Source: Dactylellina haptotyla (taxonomy: Eukaryota; Ascomycota; Orbiliomycetes; Orbiliales; Orbiliaceae). Taken from it: a DNA stretch of 64,000 nucleotides. The translations under genes and the position numbers were made by a program. Positions 45,811 to 57,300 of the stretch are shown here, piece by piece. The stretch is from positions 4,092,001 through 4,156,000 of the forward strand of contig CM062381.1 of the NCBI GenBank assembly GCA_031310005.1, given 5' to 3'. The notes beneath the pieces are model-generated. The model saw only the letters and a list, made by a program, of their open reading frames with translations, made no database searches and was not told the DNA's origin. Every line of letters starts with the position of its first letter. The stretch's first letter is position 1.

Positions 45811-46510
45811 GGTGTAATCGAAGAATTTGGCCCTGACGTGAAGAAAGTGAAAGTGGGCGATAGATTTGTTGCATCTTTCCAGATCAGCTGCGGACCTGCC
45901 GCTTCTGCATCCAGAAACCCTAGTCAAAAGGCGAGGAAACCAAGTATCCCTCTCTCCCCAACGCCATGTACGACCATCGAATGGTAAGGGTACTCGGGTA
46001 CAGCCATTTGGGGAGCGGCTATGCTGGCGCGCAAGCCGATTATGTTGGAGCACCCTTCGCGGACGTCAATCTTTCGGTGTTACGGGAGGACGGGGGTTAC
46101 AGGTGAACAGGCGCAGTTCTTGAATGATGTGCCAACTAAGTCATAATTTGTGTGGAAAATACCCTTATTTTATGGTGGCGGGACTGCAATTGGCCCATAT
46201 TTACAACCTTGAATGGTGGTGGCGGTGGTGGCATTTTGGTTAATATAATGTTTGATGCAAGTTGGAGTTTGGTATATTCACTGCGAAATAGACGTTCCCT
46301 AAAGTGCCAAGCGCGCTGCCGCGATCGATTCAGTTCAGTGGCGTCCAGAGTACACGGGAGTCTAAAATCTCGGAGCTAGAAATCCTCGATTTTGTAAAGG
46401 TCAAGCCCGATCCGGAGGAACCTAGGAGAATTGTACCAGGGTGTTTGGATGTTGCGTTGGAATACGCTATCGGGAACTATCCCGAGTCGTTACTGTACAG
46501 TCAAACTTCC
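45811..46510 (+). pseudogene. Decayed zinc-type alcohol dehydrogenase fragment
   Basis: The sequence opens with GVIEEFGPDVKKVKVGDRFV then ASFQISCG, the classical GroES-like part of zinc alcohol/formaldehyde dehydrogenases. After frameshifts it continues as YSHLGSGYAGAQADYV and PFADVNLSVLRE, and later as CLDVALEYAIGNYPESLL. Stops interrupt all frames and both the N-terminus and the Rossmann/C-terminal part are missing. It is a relic, not a gene, lying just beyond the 3' end of F-box paralogue 3. Confidence 0.65.
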
Positions 46511-46672
46511 GTCTTGAAATGCTAGGATTCGATATTGAATGAGTTTTTTCTACCTGCAGAGGTTGACCCAAATTTGGTGATTGGCCATAGGATTCCTTTG
46601 GAAGAGATAGGGAGATAGATTGAATGGAAAGCTCGGCAAAAGAGATTATATATAGGTGAAGATTAAGATAAG

Positions 46673-47509
46673 TCAACCGAGCTTTCTCAAGGAACGGTAG
46701 ACTTGAAGAGGACTTGAACCGTTCATTCTCAAGATCCTTACATCCCACCAGCTGCCAAACGGCTTGGCCGCCAATGCGGTAGGCTGGTCGGGTTCTCTTT
46801 GGAGAGTTACCGTGATATCGACGGGTTTGCACAGTTTGATGAAGGAGTGCGTGGCGATCAACTCCGAAACGAGTTCCAAGAATTTTCCGATGGGAATATC
46901 CAAAAGGTCCGGATTTGTTGCAAAGCTCCAGCTGATGGATTTGTGAGCCCAGGATAGCCCGTTTATGGAGAGCCTGATAGTTAAAGCGTTGGGGTTGTGA
47001 CGGACTGTTGGTTTATCCAGGGATGACTCCCAAAGATTGATTCCGAACAGACGATCCTTCAAGATATATATCGTCTCTGAACTGATAGCTACCTTCCAGT
47101 GGTCGTTGCTGTTCCCAGCAGGGTTGAATATTGACGGAGGGATGAAGACTATTGAATTTATTTTGCGTGTTACCATATTGATAGTAAACGTGCAGCAATT
47201 TTGGAAGGCTAGCCTATGGCAGCGTATGGCATCTTGGCTATAGCGAGCATCGCTCTTGACAATTACAGGATCTTGGCCGTACGTGGCAAGGATGGCATGC
47301 CAGGTCGAGGAGGCTGCAGCGCATCGCAACTGATCCACGTAGGAGAGGTAGGATAAAATCTGGAGGTGGATTTCCACGGGTAGATGTCTTGGAAAGGTGT
47401 CCCCTCGTATATCATCCTCTTCCTCCTCTTCTATGGTGATTTTCGGTACCGGTAACGTACACGACGAGGCCGCCGCCTTTGAATGCGCCGCAACGATGTG
47501 TTGTTGCAT
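46673..47509 (-). CDS. F-box protein (paralogue 3 of 3)
   Basis: A single exon encodes 278 residues from ATG 47509. A poly-Glu/Asp stretch (EEEEEDD, ~27-33) precedes the F-box (42-78: HLPVEIHLQILSYLSYVDQL, then CAAASSTWHAILATYGQ). The later part again shows the family layout (CTFTINMVTRKINSIVFIPP; ETIYILKDRLF). It is separated from paralogues 1 and 2 by about 3 kb holding a secreted-protein gene and an ADH relic. The predicted role is an SCF adaptor with unknown substrate. Confidence 0.72.
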   Translation of the reverse strand: MQQHIVAAHSKAAASSCTLPVPKITIEEEEEDDIRGDTFPRHLPVEIHLQILSYLSYVDQLRCAAASSTWHAILATYGQDPVIVKSDARYSQDAIRCHRLAFQNCCTFTINMVTRKINSIVFIPPSIFNPAGNSNDHWKVAISSETIYILKDRLFGINLWESSLDKPTVRHNPNALTIRLSINGLSWAHKSISWSFATNPDLLDIPIGKFLELVSELIATHSFIKLCKPVDITVTLQREPDQPTALAAKPFGSWWDVRILRMNGSSPLQVYRSLRKLG

Positions 47510-48395
47510 ATTTCAATTGGATTTAGAAGTCGAACAGAGCTACTTGATTTGGGGAAGGCGTCGAGATTCCTTTTGCGGGCGGACAGATCGAAAGTGGACT
47601 GTGCGTCGGATCCTTTCTCATGATCCTTTCCCGACCGAATAGGAGACCCAACAGCCAACGGCTGAGGTGTGAGGCTACCAACATACGCACATGTACGTAC
47701 AACCAACTCTCAACGTCCTGGGCACGAACTTCTGCATACGTCGTGATAGAGCACGTCCCCCATCCGCAGCTACAGTTGATTGCAGGTGCTGGACTCTTTG
47801 GGTTCGCCGGAAGAGGGGCGGTCGCTTCACAGGGCATATCCAACACCTCGCCAACACCGCCGTGCATTGGCCAACAGCCTTGGTGTCATTTACATATACA
47901 TGGACACTTCCAGCCGACATGCCCGAACGTGAGAAAATTTGAGAGAAGGGTGTTCTGGCGCGCAGCGTTGATCGCAGCCCGACTTTTGGTGTTCAATGCG
48001 TTTGCTAATGCGGCAGTGCGTAACTGCTGGGGGTTTTATAATTCGAGACATTTCTCAGAAGATGCTTAGCTCGCCAGACTATGCATGCATAAATGTATAT
48101 GGAGTTTGATTATGATGCACACCGCGTATCATATACGACTGAGGGTTCGAGGTTTAAGCCCGGTTAGTTATAAGCTTGATAGCTCCCTCCCGAGCTCGAG
48201 GCGTAGTCTTGATAGATGAGCTATCTGTCTATATAAGACCCTTCTCACTTCTCTTTTATTCTATTTCTTTAACCCCCACCGCTAGATTTATAAAGAGAGC
48301 ACTTAATTGGGCTTTTTTTAATTTTGTCTAGTTTAAAATTATTTGGTCTTATATAAAGTAACTATCTGCCAATTACTCGTATCTCTTCATGATTA
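47510..48395. other. Intergenic region, no supported gene
   Basis: Frames of 80-150 codons are open on both strands at 47.5-48.07 kb but overlap each other and lack features. The right-hand part is a promoter with TATATAA at 48230-48236. Confidence 0.45.
48230..48236 (+). promoter_or_regulatory. TATA box of the small Cys-rich secreted protein gene
   Basis: TATATAA, 166 bp before the first ATG at 48396. Confidence 0.45.
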
Positions 48396-48812
48396 ATGAT
48401 CACGATGCAGTTCAACTATGCTCTCCTCCCCCTCCTCCTGGCGGGCATCGCTCCGAGTGTCATTGCGTCCCCCTTCTATATAATCCCACGTCAGAACAAT
48501 TCAACCGACGTCCCCACCGTTCCTGCTGTTCTGAACAGCGAAATTCTCGCCACGATGACCGGTCCCTCCTGCCCACCGTCTACCACCATCACCGCATCCC
48601 GCACTTGCATCGAAACCACGCTTCCAACCCCGATGATGTGCGTGGGCGGGGGGATGCTGAGGCTGCCGTACGGTTGTTCATGCGTCGGTGGGCCACCCGT
48701 CACAGCCACGGTCATCCCATACTGCTCTTACGATTGCAACAACCGTCCCCCCTATACGGCGTATACCTTGACGGACTCCAGTTGTGCGGCTCCTACGGAG
48801 ACGGCGGATTAA
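48396..48812 (+). CDS. Small Cys-rich secreted protein
   Basis: A single exon encodes 138 residues; a second ATG three codons in (48405) is an equally good start. A signal peptide (NYALLPLLLAGIAPSVIAS) is followed by a possible Kex2-type site (IIPR). The mature part has eight Cys in the C-terminal 80 residues (GPSCPP, RTCIET, MMCVGG, YGCSC, PYCSYDC, SSCAAP), enough for four disulphides, within a Thr/Pro-rich context. It is an effector-like or surface protein; no family is recognised. Confidence 0.7.
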   Translation: MITMQFNYALLPLLLAGIAPSVIASPFYIIPRQNNSTDVPTVPAVLNSEILATMTGPSCPPSTTITASRTCIETTLPTPMMCVGGGMLRLPYGCSCVGGPPVTATVIPYCSYDCNNRPPYTAYTLTDSSCAAPTETAD

Positions 48813-49127
48813 GTGGGGCAATGGGTGCATCTGCTTCGGGTTACGATTTATGAATTACGAATTTACTTTTCTCTGAGGGTTATATGTATTAGATTTTAGA
48901 TCTAGAGGCATCTAGGGATCTTGCATTTGTTATAGGAGTACTATGTTTTGAAATTTTCGTTTACTGTTATTAAAAAAGAATTGTTCTTATAGAACAGGTT
49001 ATATTAAAACATCGTCCGCTCCCAATCGCTAAATTATTCTGTGAAAATATAAATACAAAGATGCTGAGATTTCGCAAAACCTAAATACGCCCGAAACCAA
49101 AAAAGAGAGAGTAGAGTATATTAAACG
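48813..49127. other. Short convergent intergenic region
   Basis: A/T-rich 3' flanks of two convergent genes; nothing else is seen. Confidence 0.5.
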
Positions 49128-51037
49128 TTAGCATGCCTTCCCAGTCTTCTTCTCCCCAATACGACACCGGCCCAGCACACCAGGGATCTCCTTCTTAAAA
49201 TCCACTGGCCTCATTGTGAACGCCCTGCCCTCCCTCACAAATTCATCGTACCGTCCATCCAAATAAGCCCATTTCCACTCCACCCTCAATCCGAACCGTT
49301 TCTTCATAGCCCATTCCCAGAAAGCGTACTCGGGCCATCCGAACTCAAAGTATGCCTTGCTGCTATCCCCGCCAACTGGGTAACCACCCGTCTCCCCCTG
49401 CAGCCCTCCTTCCCAGAGTTCCTGTCCGACCGCGCCCACAAGCTGATAAATCACATCGGAGACCTCCACATGCTTCAGCGGATTCCCATCGTTATCCAGT
49501 CCTTGTAAATTCGGCGGAACAGGACCGTAAGGATGGGCCATGAACTCCTCGACGGTCTGTGGCATCATCGCATCTCCAACTCCGTATATCGCATGGAATA
49601 CAACGGGGATAGTTACCAAATGGACCTTATTTTTGTATAATCCGTACAGGAGCTTCTCGTGCGTCAACCGCACAGGCTCGAGTAGACTGTCCATCCGCTC
49701 GCGCATGCGCATCCACACTTCGTAGCAATTATTCAAGATCATGAGTTCCTGGATCTCCGCCGCGGTTCCCAGATCGAACTCCCCTTTGCTATTCGTGTTC
49801 ATCACACCCCCACTATTCTCCGGAATGGGCGACAGAGACCCCAGTTGTGGCGACGACGATGTACTCCCCCTACTGCTCCTTCTCCTCTTTCTCCTCTTAT
49901 CATCAGAAACAGCCACCCTCCTCGCCCTCCCGCAAAAGTACTCCGCCAACTCCTCAAACTCATCCACCAACCCTCCTTCTTTACCCTCCCTGAACTTCTT
50001 CTTATTGAACACCTCCCACCCCATCAAATACTCAATCTCATCCTCCTGTAACCGTCTTATCGGCGCGAAGAAATCCCTGTACTCCTCAGGAATAATCCCC
50101 ATCCCCGGATCGACCACCGCCGCCGGATCTTCCTTCACCTCCCGCGGCCAGTATATAGCGTACGCCTCCCTCAGCCGCTTGGCAATTAGATCGTCCGTGA
50201 AAAAAGGCTCGTAGTACCGGTTCGTCAATAAGGCGGAGATGGTGAAAAGACGGTACATCCCCGTGTACACGCGCGCTTCAATACGCAACCCTTCCTCCTC
50301 GTCGACCACATGCTGCTGCTGATGCTGCTGATGCTCTTGCGGCTGTTGTTGCTGCTGGGTCGTTTCTCCTGTTCCATCACCTACTATGATCGCTGATGTT
50401 GATGTTATTTGCGTATTCGCGATCGGATAGTGATTGTAGTGTTTACCCTGCGGGGTGAAGAACTCGCGCCAGGAGCAGGGTGTGTGTAAGGGTATGTACG
50501 TGCTCCGCTGGGTGAGACAGGCCAGGTGGGTTGCGGGGGGCGGGGTGTGCGAGAGGTAGAGGGAGTAGTCGACGAAGAGCTTCAAGTTGAGCACGCTTTT
50601 AGCTTCGGCGGTTGTTGCTTTACCCGTGGTGGAGGAGGATAGCTGTTTTATGGAGACCCGGGAGGGCGGGGGCGGGGATCCCGTGGGGAGGGATTTGGCG
50701 GTGTGGACGAGGTGGGTGTAGTATTCTGCCGCGTGGGTGGTCGCGCGGACCTGCGCAGGTAATCAGAAACATTAGTATTTATTTATATAAACAATGATAT
50801 ATGAATAGAAAAGTTTTCAGATGGGTACCTTACCGCTATGAGGGCATCATCAAACGAGGGAATGGAATTCCGCCCGATATACGAGACGATGGACGTCGAA
50901 CAGGTCGTCCAGAGATCGTACAGCTGGCGGCAGGTTGTGACGAGGGAGAGCGCTTGCGTGTAGCTGCTGCACGACTGCAGGATGCTAATCTGCACCTCGA
51001 TAGGCAGGCTCAGGAGACCCAGCCTCGGTGTCTCCAT
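49128..51037 (-). CDS. F-box-like protein with Gln-rich and Ser-rich linkers
   Basis: Exons (complement) 51037-50834 and 50750-49128 join at phase 0 to 608 residues across an 83 bp GTAAGG...CAG intron. An F-box-like motif is at the very N-terminus (LLSLPIEVQISILQSCSSYT, ~8-45), where fungal F-box proteins of this type carry it. The body is long and mostly helical, with a Gln/His-rich stretch (TTQQQQQPQEHQQHQQQ), a basic/Ser tract (KRRKRRRSSRGSTSSS) and a conserved-looking C-terminal part (FEFGWPEYAFWEWAMKKRFG). It is unlike the three F-box paralogues upstream in length and layout. It is probably nuclear or cytosolic; no substrate can be inferred. Confidence 0.75.
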
Positions 51038-51715
51038 GGCTTTTTATCTCTTTTCTCCTCGATATATTTAATCGTTCGAGACGAAATGTTGGAAAATGTG
51101 TGTTGCGCGGCGGGGAGTCGGTCGGGTTGCGGATTCCGAACACATCTGCGACCATCCGCGCGATTCGATTCGACGCAGGGCGATATCTTACCGTCGTTAT
51201 GCACAAAGGAAAGCAGGAGAGTAAAGTACAGAAGGGAGCGACGCTGTTCACCTGCCCGGCGGCTTATAAGAGCGCATTCGTTGCAGCGAAGGATCCGATT
51301 GGGCTGGCGGGATTATAGCGCTGAGATCGATGTCCAGCCAAAGCCACCTGGGCTGCAACGTCGGCCGCGAATGCACTCCCGTTTGCGCTTTAATCAAGAG
51401 GACGAGGCTGAAATCCGCAGGTGCTCGGAACAACACGGGACATTTATTTATCATACGATTTCAGTCATACGATATTTTACATAAATCGCTGGTGGTTGAG
51501 GGTATGGCATTATATATGGCATATATTATCGAAACGGTAAAACAGATAAAGGTACATACAACAAGGTATATTGCTCCAAAACATCTCCGCAAAGAATAGC
51601 CCAAAATTTAAAATATCAGCCTCTTTCCCGGGGTCAACCTATGATACAATAAAATCCACTTTATACAGATTACCACCTTCCCCTCGCATTACTTCCCAAA
51701 CCACTTCTTCATTAA
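51038..51715. other. Intergenic region, no supported gene
   Basis: Promoter of the F-box-like gene at the left end and 3' flank of VTC4 at the right end. Overlapping short frames here have no features. Confidence 0.5.
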
Positions 51716-54358
51716 TTAATTAATACCGCTCCACCGGCCGTACCCGTTCCCCATATTGTGAACCAACGGCGTCTCGTGCGGTGGCTTGCTCGGGATCGGA
51801 AGAATTCCCTTCCCGCCGTGCACACTCTTCACCCCAAAGTTTACCGCCATACATATCAGCATCAGCACGCACAGTGCCGTCGGCCCCCATGCATCGTGAT
51901 ACCTCGCCGCCCGTCTCTTCTTCATCTTCAAAAACCTCCACACGTAAATCGCAGCACAGTAACCCAAGCTCCCCAGCGCGAGCAACATGAATCCCAAACT
52001 GGCATATCTGGTCCTCCGGTCGCCAAAGTTCAACAGCGTAGCAGCGATAGTAGAGATGTAGATGCTGAACTCCAGCCACGATAGGAACGTGCGCTCATTG
52101 GCAAAGTACACCTTCGGCTCTATCCGGACGGGGACGAAGATTCGTTTCCCGGCCGGGGCGATGAAGCGCTTGCGGCCCGCCCCCGTCGGGGTATTGAAGC
52201 CCACGTTCAGACCTGGTTGCACTGACGGGACGGGCTTGGGGACCAGGTACCGGCCTATTATCACCAGTTTCTTGCTCACGTTACGCGCCTTGCGCTTAAT
52301 CACACGGTAGTTGTCGCTCGGGGAGTACCAGGTGTATTCTTCCTCGTCATCGCTTTCCAGCCCCGATTCGTCGTCGTCCGAGTCGTAGAGCGGGTAATCC
52401 TCCGCGAAGAAATCGTCTTCCTCGTCACCCGCGCGTTCTTCTTCGTCTTGGTTGTTGCCTGGTGCGGATCTGCCGGTTCGGTTGCCGTTCGGTTCCGGGA
52501 TCGGAAGGCGCCGACGGAGGACCGGGCTGATAGGGCTGTTGAGATCGGTGTCGGAGTCGTCCTCGGAGGTACCAGTAGTAGATCCTTGGTGGAGACGCTT
52601 GATGCCGAAGCGGTGGGTGACAGGTTTCTTGATGTCGACGTTCATCTGAGGTAGCCAGAACGGGAGTATTTTGATGTCCTTGGGGAAGAGGGTGGCGGTT
52701 CCGTGCAGGAACTTGGAGAACTTGGGCACGGCTTCGACCAGGTGCGACGAGATGACGTCGCGGATCCATTGTGGGGGTTCCTGGCCGGCTTGCGTCTGGA
52801 GTTTCACTTCCAAGACGGCATAGGGGAAACGCTCAATGTCCTCGGCGGGGAGGTTTTTGAAAGGCCAGTCGATTCCTATATCCATTCGGCGCCAGTTGCT
52901 CCCCGCGCGGTCCCGTCCTTGGTTGTCTTCACGGATTAGAGTCAGCTCTGTATCCAGGGAGATACGCACACGAGCGTCTCCCGGAAGCTGGAAGGCAGTA
53001 CGGTGGTAGAAGGATCGGACTAGCGGATGAAGGCGCTTAGCAATCATCGTGTACTGGACCTCCCTGGCCAGGGCCTCGAGGTCCTCGATCTCCTCAATCG
53101 ACTTTTTGCCTTCCTTTCTCATCTTCTCAAACACCTGGCCGACGCTCATCTTGCCGGCCAGAAAGTCGTTCACGTTCTTCTCCTTGACCGCGAAACGAGC
53201 TTTAACGCTCTTCTCGCCGGTCCAGTCTTCTCTGTGCGTTTTCCTCTCCACGAACACGGTTTGCGTGTCCATGCCACCGTACCATCGCAATCTGTGAGCC
53301 TCAGCGCCCTCGCTCTTCTCCAGCCGGCCGAGGTAGAGGTCGAAATCGTCATTATCGTAGTAAATGGAGGAAATGGCAGAGTCTTCCGGCGCGAATTCCT
53401 TATTGGGGTTGAACACGAGCACGGGCAGATGCTTGAGGATGATGAGTTTGAGCTCGGTGATGTTATCCGGATGCACCCAGTATTTGGTAGTCTGTCGCAC
53501 AAAGTTCTGCTGAGAGCCTCCGGCGGAGCTGTCGCCTTTGACGGGGTTTCCACGGGTGCGGACGAGGTCGTACAGGCGGGAGAGATTGACGACAAAGGCG
53601 TCGTAGTTGTCCTTGAAGAACGGTTTGGCGTTCAGGCGGGCAGCGAAAACGGGTCGCAGTATCCATCCGGTTTGTTTCTGCGGTTTTCGTTTTAGCCATT
53701 GTATTCAACTTCTAGTTAGTTTAGGGAGTGAAGTGATGAGCCATACATCGTGTTTTTTGACGATTTTTTGAAAACCGGTGTAATTGAGCTGAACGTATTT
53801 GGCCAGATCGTGCACGTCCGAGATGACATCGCTTAGATCGGCCTCCAGGAGCTCGAACTCTTCGTCGTTGGGTTCCGACTCGGTCTCCGTGTCGTTGACG
53901 CCCGCAGCCGCGCTGGCTCTCCGTCTCGTGTTACGTTCGAGGAGCTTGATAACGGCTTCGACCTCCTGCTCGGCACCCTTGATTCTCCGTACGATTTCGG
54001 AGGCCTTGACCTTCTGAAATGTGTAGACCTTGTCGAGCTCGGCTTCGAGGACGGCGACGAAGCCAGCCTCGTCGTCTTCAGTCCATTCCTTGGCTTTTGG
54101 GGGCTTGTAGTTGGAGTCGATTGGGTAGAGGCGGTTCTTCAGTTCGGCCTTGAGGCCGTCGTAGTCGATGTAGTAGTCATTGTATTCTATGGGAAATCAC
54201 GCCGTTAGACCCGGACGAGAAGAGGGACGTCGTGGAGAGGTACCTTTGATGAGGCCGGTTCGCAGGTGTTGACCGAACCTGTGGGCCAATGGACGGGCGA
54301 CGTTAGCGGCATGCGATGGGAACTAATTGGCTGGCTGGCTGGGCGGGACTCACTTCAT
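51716..54358 (-). CDS. VTC4: Vacuolar transporter chaperone 4, polyphosphate polymerase
   Basis: Exons (complement) 54358-54354, 54278-54244, 54186-53747 and 53677-51716 join exactly in frame to 813 residues. The first exon is only five bases (ATGAA), completed by G from exon 2 to give the conserved SPX start MKFGQHL. Residues 1-165 form the SPX inositol-pyrophosphate sensor. Residues ~220-500 are the VTC catalytic tunnel domain (RLRWYGG, VFVERKTHREDWTGEKSVKA, YAVLEVKLQTQ), which polymerises polyphosphate from ATP. An acidic linker follows (DEEDDFFAEDYPLYDSDDDE), then three C-terminal TM helices of the DUF202 type (ERTFLSWLEFSIYISTIAAT onward) that would pass the chain into the vacuole. The combination of an intact catalytic domain with SPX indicates VTC4 rather than VTC2/3. 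It works in a complex with VTC1 and other VTC subunits, not seen here. Confidence 0.93.
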
Positions 54359-57300
54359 GGCGGCGGCTGGGCGGGATGATAATAATACGCAATCAAGGAA
54401 ACGACAGACAAGCTCGCAAGGTATCAATCAATCACGAAGGAACGGAACGTCTACAGACAGCTTGAGTAAAACGGACAGAGAGAACGGGTGAGGTCAGAGG
54501 CGGACGGGAGGAGGAGGGAGCGAGGAGGTGATATCAGGAAAGGGCCCGGCGTTGGCCGCCTGTTAAACCGGTTGCGGTGTTTGGTCCCTCGCCTGCCGTT
54601 TGGGGAGGCGCAGCGGCCGAAAAAAAAAACAAGCAGGAAAAAAAAAAAATAACGAAAAAGAGTTTCAGAGCAGCGGTTCGTTAAAAGAAGCTGAGAAGAA
54701 GCTAAGAAGAGACCCACGCTTCCGCCTTCCTCGAGCAGGGAACGGGCGGTATTGTTTAGATCAAGGGTTCTTGACAGGTGCGAGTAGTACGTAGTGGGTG
54801 CGATGCTCTCAATCAAACGGGCTGGGCAGTGACGACGGGCAGCGGTGGTAGATAGATAGATAGATATCTCTCGGTATCTGCACCGGAGTGGCTGATATCT
54901 TCGGATCAAACAGAAACAATAACAATCCGGCACGGCCAATGGCTCGCTCTCGTGAAGCACGGAGGAGATGGCAGAAATGCAATCTTCCTCGAGCCGCTAT
55001 TTAATTCTCCTGCTTCCAGGGTCGCCGGTCTGGAACGCCGAAAAGGGCCAAAGTCCTGGCAAGGAATGGGGATGGGAGCTGTCGAAGGAGGAAAGCGAGA
55101 GAAGAACGGAGACTCTGTCGTAACGGCGGGAAGTTTAATCCCAACTACTTGATTACTTAGTTACTTTTGTTATTATTGTATTCTAATATAATATATATAT
55201 ATCAATCCCTCATTGCATAGACGCTACAGATAAGTCTGCAAATATGAGCCAAGACATCGAATCGAATCTCTTGCATGCTGCAATATCCATCACCATTTTG
55301 CCGTGTTTCGCACCATCAGACTAGCCTTCGAATGGCAGCAACCCCACCCCAATCCCTTCCCTTCCCTTCCCATGTTCGATCTTTTCCCTTGTCAATTGTC
55401 TCTACTTCTAGTTGAGAAGCCCTCAGAGGAAAAAGGACAAAACGAGCTGCGGGAGTGAGCGTTTTTGGTATACATTACCGAACGGCCCTCCCTTCAAACG
55501 ATGCAAATATTTTTCCATCACGGCGGTATATCAAACTAGGCTTCCCCACTGAGATTTTCTGTCTTTGCTCGCCCGGAATTGCTCTGCCGCGGGATCTCCG
55601 TGGGGTGCCCAGCACCAGTTTGCCTGTCACATGGGGCCTTGCCGTCAATATGTGTGGCTATTATCCACCCCGAGCTCTGAACCTCAGACAAACAAAGAGA
55701 AAATTTTGTTCACTTAACCAGCCACAGACTTAAATCCATCCCACGCAAAGTCTACGAAAAGAAAAACTCTCCAGGCTGTTATGCAATATTAACCCGCTCG
55801 CTTGGGTATCGAGCCTTGCGGCGATCGAGATTCCCCCCATTGCACCTGTTGCTTCAGGGCCTAACGACCAATCGTCGGAGAACGTGGCTTTCGAAAAACG
55901 TTCAAAGCCCTTTTTCTTTCATGCGCGCCAGTGTCGCTCGAGCACTCCATGGTTCCCGCCGTGATGTAATGCATGCAGCTACAAGGATTCGGTCAATTGG
56001 GATCTGTAAGTAAGTAAGTACTTACTTTCGCTTTTCTGGGACCTCATCTATTCTCTCTCTTTCCTTCCCTTGGACCAAAATATGATTATATTATTCAAGA
56101 ATGAAAAAACACTTTCTTGATACGCCCAAACTTAACGCCGCATGCGGGATTTCTCGCTTCCAGACATCCGTTTCACGAACCCATCGAACGGACAAGCAAT
56201 TTTGTGTAACAATTTCGTGATACTTTGAAGGTCAAAGTGGGACCAACTCCCCTGCCCCTTCCCCGGTCCAAATTTTTTTTTTTTTTTTATCCAATGCATG
56301 CCCGTTGCCCATTAGTTGCAGTCTCACTCGCGTTATCAATTCTCTCGCCTTTCTGCGACAATTGAAGAACAAGGGAAATTCTATACTCGATGGTAACATT
56401 GTAACCTTGCCTCTCGCACTAAGTTAGTGCACAGCGTAAGCATAGCGAGCCGATATCTCGAACGAAAGAAAGGCCCGTTGACACCGTCCGGACCTTTCAA
56501 ACACACCATAGCCGAAAGGAACATCGCTCAATTTGCAAGGACAGCCTATATTCACAATTTGTGACGCCAAGCACGCTGACTCGCTCCAGACTCCATACCT
56601 CAAAACCCGCCTTTTAAACACATCCAGAAATACTATTATCTAATGCTAATGCCGGCAAATATTATTGGGGCATATTTTTGAAGGAGCATGCACCACCTTG
56701 TCCGCCATGTCCACATGCCTTCATTCATGCTATTCCCAGAATTCCTAGCCAGATTCGCTCCCCAGCCGACCGAATGAAGAAAGAGGTCACACGACACTTG
56801 TGTTTTGCTGGAAGAGATTGTCCCTCAGCTGTGATGTGAGGGGTTTCCCCGGAGAGGGCGGTCAAGGTAACAAACGAAATGCAGGCTTTTTACCCGGGAA
56901 TGGGTAACACAAAAACATGTTCACTCCAGTTTGACTATGCGTCGGCAGATTCTCGTTGGTCTGGGGTGGCTGGTTGGTTCTTCGCTCTTTCCCACACGGG
57001 CGTACGTTTCGTGCGATTCGCGGTTTTTGATGGCGCAACGTCGAAATTGGATTATGGCCAATTCGGAATTAGAAGCAGTCTACCGGCCGATCGGGGATAA
57101 GGAAAAGTCGTGTTCAAGGCTCTATATAGCGATGTGATAATCGATACAATCACCCTCTGATTTTAACAAATTCCTGTCAAAAGCTGGTCCATGGCTATAT
57201 AATCACGTGATTTGTCTATTCACGACCCGTTTTGCCTCTATAAAGCCTTTCAAGTTGCTTTAATTTCATTCTCAAGTCTATTGGATGTATATATAAACAC

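Larger units (their letters stand above)
44477..46672. other. Intergenic region with palindromes and an ADH relic
   Basis: It holds the promoter of the small secreted protein gene, two short palindromes at 44847-44968, an unsupported frame at 45354-45761, and the alcohol dehydrogenase relic at 45811-46510. Confidence 0.45.

Noticed and set aside
53027-53695. 222-codon plus-strand open frame
   Set aside because: It lies wholly antisense to the VTC4 catalytic domain and its sequence is a shadow of that coding frame.
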